Source: Epiperipatus broadwayi (Eukaryota > Onychophora > Udeonychophora > Euonychophora > Peripatidae). Taken from it: a stretch of 64,000 bases of DNA. Positions 58,668 to 64,000 of the stretch are shown piece by piece. Numbering within the stretch: the stretch's first letter is position 1; each line of letters begins with the position of its first letter. Made by a program: the position numbers and the translations under genes. Location of the stretch: NCBI GenBank assembly GCA_028023455.1, contig JAQFVV010000012.1, forward strand, positions 3,068,023 to 3,132,022, read 5' to 3'. A model generated the notes under the pieces. That model ran no database searches, was not told the DNA's origin, and was given only the letters and a program-made list of their open reading frames with translations.

Positions 58668-59015
58668 TTTGCACACAGATAGTTTTGACTATAGGTTTGC
58701 GATTGTCGATAGCTTAAGTGTTGATTGTTATCTATATATATATATTTATAAACCTATTAAAGACATGAGTAATTGGATTTATTATCATAGTAAATATATA
58801 CTTTATATGGAATGTAGAAGTTATTATTTGCCATTTGTTAGTCTGATTTTAGAACAGGTTATATTTTCCTGGTTAATGAGGTTTTTTAAACTTCTTTGCA
58901 TTATTAATCTCATCCTCCTTGGTCAAGTTGCAATCTTTAGTGTTTATATAAATATATCAGCTAAAGGTGGTAGCAACTTTATTGTTAAAATAATTGCCTT
59001 GACTACAGATTGAGA
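57905..59015. repeat. Three-copy repeat cluster, one inverted
   Basis: A ~270-300 bp unit occurs inverted at about 57920-58230 and forward at about 58320-58625 and 58700-59010. Shared blocks include AGGTTATA/TATAACCTGTTC, TTAATGAGGTT, GTGTTTATATAAA, TATACTTTATATGGAAT and TTGCCTTGACTACAGATTGA. The first two copies form a large imperfect palindrome. A 114-codon frame across the third copy is not conserved and is regarded as chance. Confidence 0.7.
58626..58665. repeat. (TA)n microsatellite
   Basis: About 20 TA units between the second and third units of the repeat cluster. Confidence 0.9.
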
Positions 59016-60450
59016 TGTCTGAAATTATAAATATCTTAGATAAGTTATCAATTTAAATAAAATTATATTAAGAATGGAACTTTAATAAAATGCTTTTAGT
59101 GGGAAATAATATTCAACATAATATGTGGTGAAAAATGTTGTTCAATAAATATTTTCAACTAGGCCTTATTTGTAAAATTGTGTTTTGAATAACTTAATAC
59201 AACAGTAATATGAAAAATTCAGACCAGCTAGCATAAAATATAAAGAGTCAAAATTATAAATGAAATTTATAAATGAAAGGATTATATATATTATGATACT
59301 ATTTTGAAAATTAATATGCTAAAGTGGAATTAGATTTAATGTATTGCAAGGACAAAATATTACATTTAGATAATTAAAATTCTAAACAGAATTCAAAAAT
59401 ATATGTTAATACTTAGAAAGTAGAAACTTATAATATAGTTAAATGAAATAAAACAAGTAACGGTAATAACATGAGTAAAACAGCCATGGTTGAAAGTAGT
59501 AGATTTAAGTCAAAAATTAACTTGTGGATTGACATCAGTTACTCACTTTTGATTCTTTGTTGCATTCTCAAATGTTTGCATAAATTATAACTGTTATTGT
59601 AAAATAATTATTAAAAATAATTACAATTATTCACCAACTCTGTCTCACTTTCTTATAACAGTTAGGCAAAAACTGCTTCTGCTAATAGTATTTAAATGTT
59701 TGCTACTGATTACAAGATTACACTCCTAACTGCATGTGCTTTCTTTAAATTATTATATTTGCTTTGAGAATATATTACATATTATAAGTATATATATATA
59801 TATATATTAGTTATACACACAAAAGTAGAACTAAAACTATCTTTTAATTATTATTATTTGTATTTATTTAAACATAAAATATGATCTTGAAAAAAATTAC
59901 AATATATTTTTTCATGCTCTACTCATTCTAATAAATATATTAAAATGCTGGCAATTTACTCAATACTAGTTACAAAGTTATTACTAGATAACTATTCTGC
60001 CAAGCCATTTATTAGTACATGTAACAATATACAAACACATTAATTTCCCTTCCACCTTTTATTACATCAACAGCACTTTTTTCAAAAATTGAAGAAAAGT
60101 ACTGGAAAAATATATGTTTACCAATCGATAATTATACCTAGCACTCGTTCCCATTTACTACGTATATTGGTGATTATTTATCTTTTCAACATATATGTGT
60201 TCAAGGGTATCAGTGTTATGAGATAGTGTAGAGAGTGGTGGGTCATGTGAAAGTCTGTTCTCATATACCCTATATATTACATATATAAACACAGGTATAT
60301 AATAAGCCTGTGTGTTTCAGTAATTAAAAAATAATATTTTATAACAAAGTGCATGAATTATAAAATAATAATACTATTAATAATAACAGTTTATTTACTT
60401 ATAAAATAGATGAAAACCAAAAATAAAGTATTCTTTTAAATGTAACTAAA
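59016..60450. other. AT-rich spacer, no gene
   Basis: A small TA microsatellite near 59791-59808; nothing else recognised. Confidence 0.4.
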
Positions 60451-60467
60451 AACAATAGTTCTGTTTA

Positions 60468-60634
60468 AATGAGATATTTACTTATATAGCGCGATGTTTT
60501 TATAAACTGTAGTAGTAACAATCAGTCATTAAGCTAATGCACATGCGCTTTGTGTTTGGAAGTGAGAGTATTCATTTATAGTTAAAAATTCACAAAGTGC
60601 ATGTGCATGAGCTTAATGGCTGATTATTACTATT
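60468..60634. mobile_element. Hairpin insertion H2 with 16-bp target duplication
   Basis: Flanked by ACAATAGTTCTGTTTA at 60452-60467 and 60635-60650. The first ~39 bases are an unpaired leader containing TTATATAGCGCGATGT. The rest is a hairpin with arms 60507-60554 and 60591 to about 60640 (about 85% paired) and a 36-base loop. The right arm runs into the duplication. No ORF. Confidence 0.85.
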
Positions 60635-61142
60635 ACAATAGTTCTGTTTATAAAATAAATAAAATTTTACTATTTACATATGTATACAATGGTCTCTTAC
60701 AGATATTTTTTTACTAATGGTTAAAATTGTGTCATACTTTGAAAAATATATTTTATCTTTTCATTATCTCAATGTTTAATTTCTTAATTACATATTTAGA
60801 AATTTGGGCACTCTAAAAAAACATGCATTATGAAAAACTATTTTTAGGAATTAAACTATTAAAAAAATGTTTTGAAAAACTTGCAAAACTAAAAATTTAA
60901 AGCCAGTATATGTAATGATTGATACCATTATATGATAGATGATCCTATAGATGTATAAGTACTTTTTGCTATCATAATTAATTAATAATACACTGATGTG
61001 TTGCGGTGAACTTTTTATGTAATAATTTGTAGGCTTTTGTACATATATTCTGATTTACAGACTTAGCGCATTCAGAGCTATTGTTGCTCCATATTCATAG
61101 TCTTTTCAGATTATTAGTTATATGCAAATGTATGCAAATTGC

Positions 61143-61430
61143 CTACATCATCCATTTTTTAGAAATGGCAAAACAAGTGTCTCTTCTGTTTATTGATTTT
61201 GCATCGCTGGTGATGAAACAAGCTTCCTTAACCTTCCTCTTGATATCGTTTCTTTCCGTACATAAAATATCAGCCTTGGAGGGCTCAAATCTGTGGTTGA
61301 GCTCCTGCTGATGGTCAGCAAATACAGAACTGCCTTCTTTTTTAGTTATTGGTCTTGTATATATGTATTTGTGCTGAGCCAATCTATTGCCCATATATGA
61401 AATTCTAGTAATGCATAATAAATAAATCAA
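61143..61430 (-). pseudogene. GIY-YIG endonuclease fragment, probably Penelope-like
   Basis: The 95-codon frame contains ISYMGNRLAQHKYI (a damaged YIG strand), then SSVFADHQQELNHRFEPSKA and DILCTERNDIKRKVKEACFI with the conserved Glu helix. It ends with the SINRRDTCFAISKKW block. This order (YIG, H-x-H region, L-x-E, K-E-A, INRD) matches the C-terminal nuclease of Penelope-type elements. It differs from the GIY-YIG of copies A-C in this window, which points to another Penelope lineage. No RT is next to it. Confidence 0.6.
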
Positions 61431-61492
61431 TTATTTTATATAGTGCGATGTTTTATAAACTGTAATAGCTAAACAGCTTAATGCTGTTTAGC
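61425..61492. mobile_element. Hairpin insertion H3 with ~16-bp target duplication
   Basis: A 68-bp insertion beginning with the same leader as H2 (TTATATAGTGCGATGTTTTA, then TAAACTGTA). It ends in a short perfect hairpin: stem AGCTAAACAGC and its complement, loop TTAAT. Flanked by TAATGCATAATAAATA (61409-61424) and TAATGCATAGTAAATA (61493-61508), 15 of 16 identical. Confidence 0.75.
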
Positions 61493-61508
61493 TAATGCAT
61501 AGTAAATA

Positions 61509-63321
61509 ATACATCTTCTTGCCATGATCACAATGTGATAAAATCATTTTTTATGGTTATGTGCATTCTTAACATTTGTCATTTAGACAGTTGTTGTATA
61601 AACAATATAGATAGCTATCCAATTACTGGTAGATAAATGGGTATATAGATATGTTTAGCTAGAGGTGAAACAGAAAAAAATTATCATATTATTGTTTATT
61701 TTTTTATATATAATCTCTGAATCTTTATAAGATAAGAAATAAATTTTATGGTCTTTCCAATTATTTAATATTAAAATACTAATATTTTTAAAAAATGAAT
61801 ACTTAATTTAATAGTAGAAAAAATTATATATAAAAACAAAGACTTGATTATAAAAACATTTTATTATTTGTTAAATTTTTTAAATATGTAATTATAGAAA
61901 AAAAAAAAAACGATAATACTTGCAAAATGTTTTTTGTAATTTAAAATGGGTCTTAAAAAATTGATTTATACATACATGGAAAAACGTGTAATGAATATAA
62001 TAAAAATGAATATAAATATATAATTTTGATGAAAATATTTTTTATTATTTATAATTAATATACTATTATAATATAGTTTTAATCATTAACTTATTCTATA
62101 CTATGTTTTAAAAGTGAAATAAATTAAATCATATAAAATATTTATAACAACATTTTCTACATAAAAAGGTAAATAGAGCTTATTAGTTTAAGAATTAAAT
62201 TTTATGAAGTTATATTTCATTTATAATAATAATTTAATAAATAAATAAAATATATTTCTGTTTATATAAATTTCTTGAATAATTTATCACAATTGTGTAA
62301 TGAATAGATCTAAGAGTTGAAGGTTTCCAGATCAATGTCTTCTTCAGGAAAACAATATATAATTAGTGAAGGTGAATTGAAATGAATTATTTTGATTAAC
62401 TTATCACTTTGATGTGTACTATCATTGGTTTTTCTAAGTAACTGGAATATGTTCTTCTATGTAGAATGACAGTCAGGAGCAACTTATAAAGAAAGATTGG
62501 CTGAATAATATTGCCATAAAAAAACCTAATCATTAATATAGTTGTGCAAAGTTTCCAAGATTGATTGATAATAATTCAAGAATATCATAGGAGTGGCTTA
62601 AATAGAATACACTAAAAATGTTCCATATCTTATACTTAAGAAAACATTTGTATCAATATATATGATTTATGTGTTATGTAGATTTTTTTAACATTAATCA
62701 ATACTTTGCATAGAAACTTTTTATTTACAACTTATAAATATTTGATAACATTTTTATCATCAGTTCATAAATCTTTTAGTCCAATTGATTTTCAGTTTAT
62801 AATAGCTAAATTCAAATAAGATAATTTATATATTTGATTCTTTTAAAAAGAACTATTGATTTCATAGACTATATCTTTAATGTGTTTTTTGACATGGAAG
62901 ACAACATTGAATCTAAAAGATATGAATAAAAAAAAATTCAATTCTGTTATTATTTCGTTTTTTAATAATTTTTTAGTTCTTTTCCATGTAAGTTTTGTTA
63001 TATAATTAAGATTAATTTTTATAAAAAATATTATCATAAATACTAATTGAACAGTCTCTTCATATTTTTTTTTGCTTATTAAAAAAGATTTCCAAATCAT
63101 TCAAAGTAAGAAAAGTAAAACAATACCTCCAATTAAACAGTTTGATTTGGAATTAATGTATTTATATAAAGTATTAACAATATTAAGTTAATTGTCTCAA
63201 TAAGATTTAAAAATGTCATAAACTTCTAATTAATAATTATTTTATTGAATATTTTATACAATAAATATTATAAAATAGAGATAAATCTAGGTATGTTTCA
63301 AGAATATTATATAAATGACTG
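61509..63321. other. AT-rich spacer, no gene
   Basis: No recognised feature in about 1.8 kb. Confidence 0.4.
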
Positions 63322-63336
63322 CAACTTTTAACTTTT

Positions 63337-63431
63337 TTTTTTCTTCATGTGTCAAAGCATCGACCAGGAAACGAATCCAGGACAGCTGATTGTAAGGCAG
63401 CTGTGCTGAGCACTCGGCTACCAACACTTGA
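63337..63431 (-). mobile_element. tRNA-derived SINE, TTACAA-loop subfamily
   Basis: The minus strand starts TCAAGTGTTGGTAGCCGAGT. It has an anticodon stem-loop with loop CTTACAA, a B box region GGATTCGTTTCC, then GATGCTTTGACACATG and oligo-A with one G. Flanked by a perfect 15-bp duplication CAACTTTTAACTTTT (63322-63336 and 63432-63446). Confidence 0.88.
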
Positions 63432-63446
63432 CAACTTTTAACTTTT

Positions 63447-64000
63447 CATAATGAACTTCCTAATAATCATCCATATTTTAGTATTATTATTATGACTTCA
63501 GTATGGATATTGTTTTTGCACTATTGGCTTAATGTATATCCTATTTATAAGATATCATAAAAGCAAACTGAATGAAGTTATAATTTCTGATTAGGATAAT
63601 TTATTGCACAATTTCTTATTTAGTTTATAGAATAAATTATGCGCATATAATTTTATGAAATTGTTTGTATTTCATATTTTTTTCTTGGAGTTTTGTAGTA
63701 AAATGATCTGTGTGGTGGAAAATTACTTTTATTGAAACAAAGTTTTTCTCCTATATATATATATATATTATTTATTGGTAATTTCAAAAATTGAAAAAAA
63801 AAATCCTTATGTATCTCTTCCACAAAATAATAATCATAAAATAATAATTGAAAGTCAGAAATATAAATCATGCTATTTAGAAAAAAGGTTAATTTTTAAA
63901 ATTTTATAAATTTTAATGTATTTGAATAAATAAAACTGAACTCAAATGATACTTTTAATTGAAAATAAAAACAAATGAAGTTTTCTTGAAAAATTTAAAA
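63447..64000. other. AT-rich flank, no gene
   Basis: Nothing recognised apart from a TA microsatellite near 63755-63768. Confidence 0.4.

Noticed and set aside
1-64000. CRISPR arrays, bacterial operons or phage defence systems
   Set aside because: No regularly spaced identical repeats with unique spacers, no ribosome binding sites and no compact coding. The element content is eukaryotic.

Overview
This is a very A+T-rich piece of animal (metazoan) genome, roughly one quarter G+C by eye. I see no host protein-coding gene, rRNA gene or functional tRNA gene. Nearly everything recognisable is transposable-element debris. The mix is an RTE-clade LINE, an L1/Tx1-like LINE, a third LINE of uncertain clade, Penelope-like elements with a GIY-YIG domain, LTR retrotransposons with unusually long LTRs, tRNA-derived SINEs, a hAT-type MITE and foldback elements. 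That mix, with no bacterial operons and many microsatellites, indicates an invertebrate such as a mollusc, cnidarian, chelicerate or flatworm. The sequence alone does not decide which.

Layout, left to right. 0.7-3.9 kb: near full-length but broken RTE element. 4.3-6.7 kb: two tandem, truncated Penelope-like copies. 8.4-16.6 kb: an LTR retrotransposon on the minus strand with 2.7-kb LTRs, a tRNA-Lys-type primer site and a decayed gag. 16.8-26.2 kb: AT-rich filler with SINEs, a hAT MITE and short tandem repeats. 26.7-28.3 kb: 5'-truncated RTE copies. 30.2-34.1 kb: LINE remnant, then a third Penelope-like copy. 34.6-38.4 kb: a TA-flanked MITE candidate, two SINEs and a TTAA-flanked foldback element. 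39.1-41.9 kb: a decayed LINE carrying a hairpin insertion. 45.2-53.4 kb: a second LTR element on the plus strand with 2.1-kb LTRs, a 4-bp target duplication and a short gag-like ORF. 53.5-61.5 kb: dispersed repeats, a degenerate minisatellite, inverted-repeat clusters, two hairpin insertions and a GIY-YIG fragment. 63.3 kb: a SINE.

The elements work as a community of parasites rather than a pathway. Four of the SINEs have target duplications that begin with a run of A on the SINE strand, as expected if an L1-type LINE moved them. Both LTR elements lack most of pol and would have needed another element's enzymes. LTR pairs differ repeatedly at CpG sites (CG to TG or CA), which suggests that these elements were methylated. 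The least explained structures are three short insertions (about 68-175 bp) that carry a hairpin at one end and are flanked by 13-16 bp target duplications.
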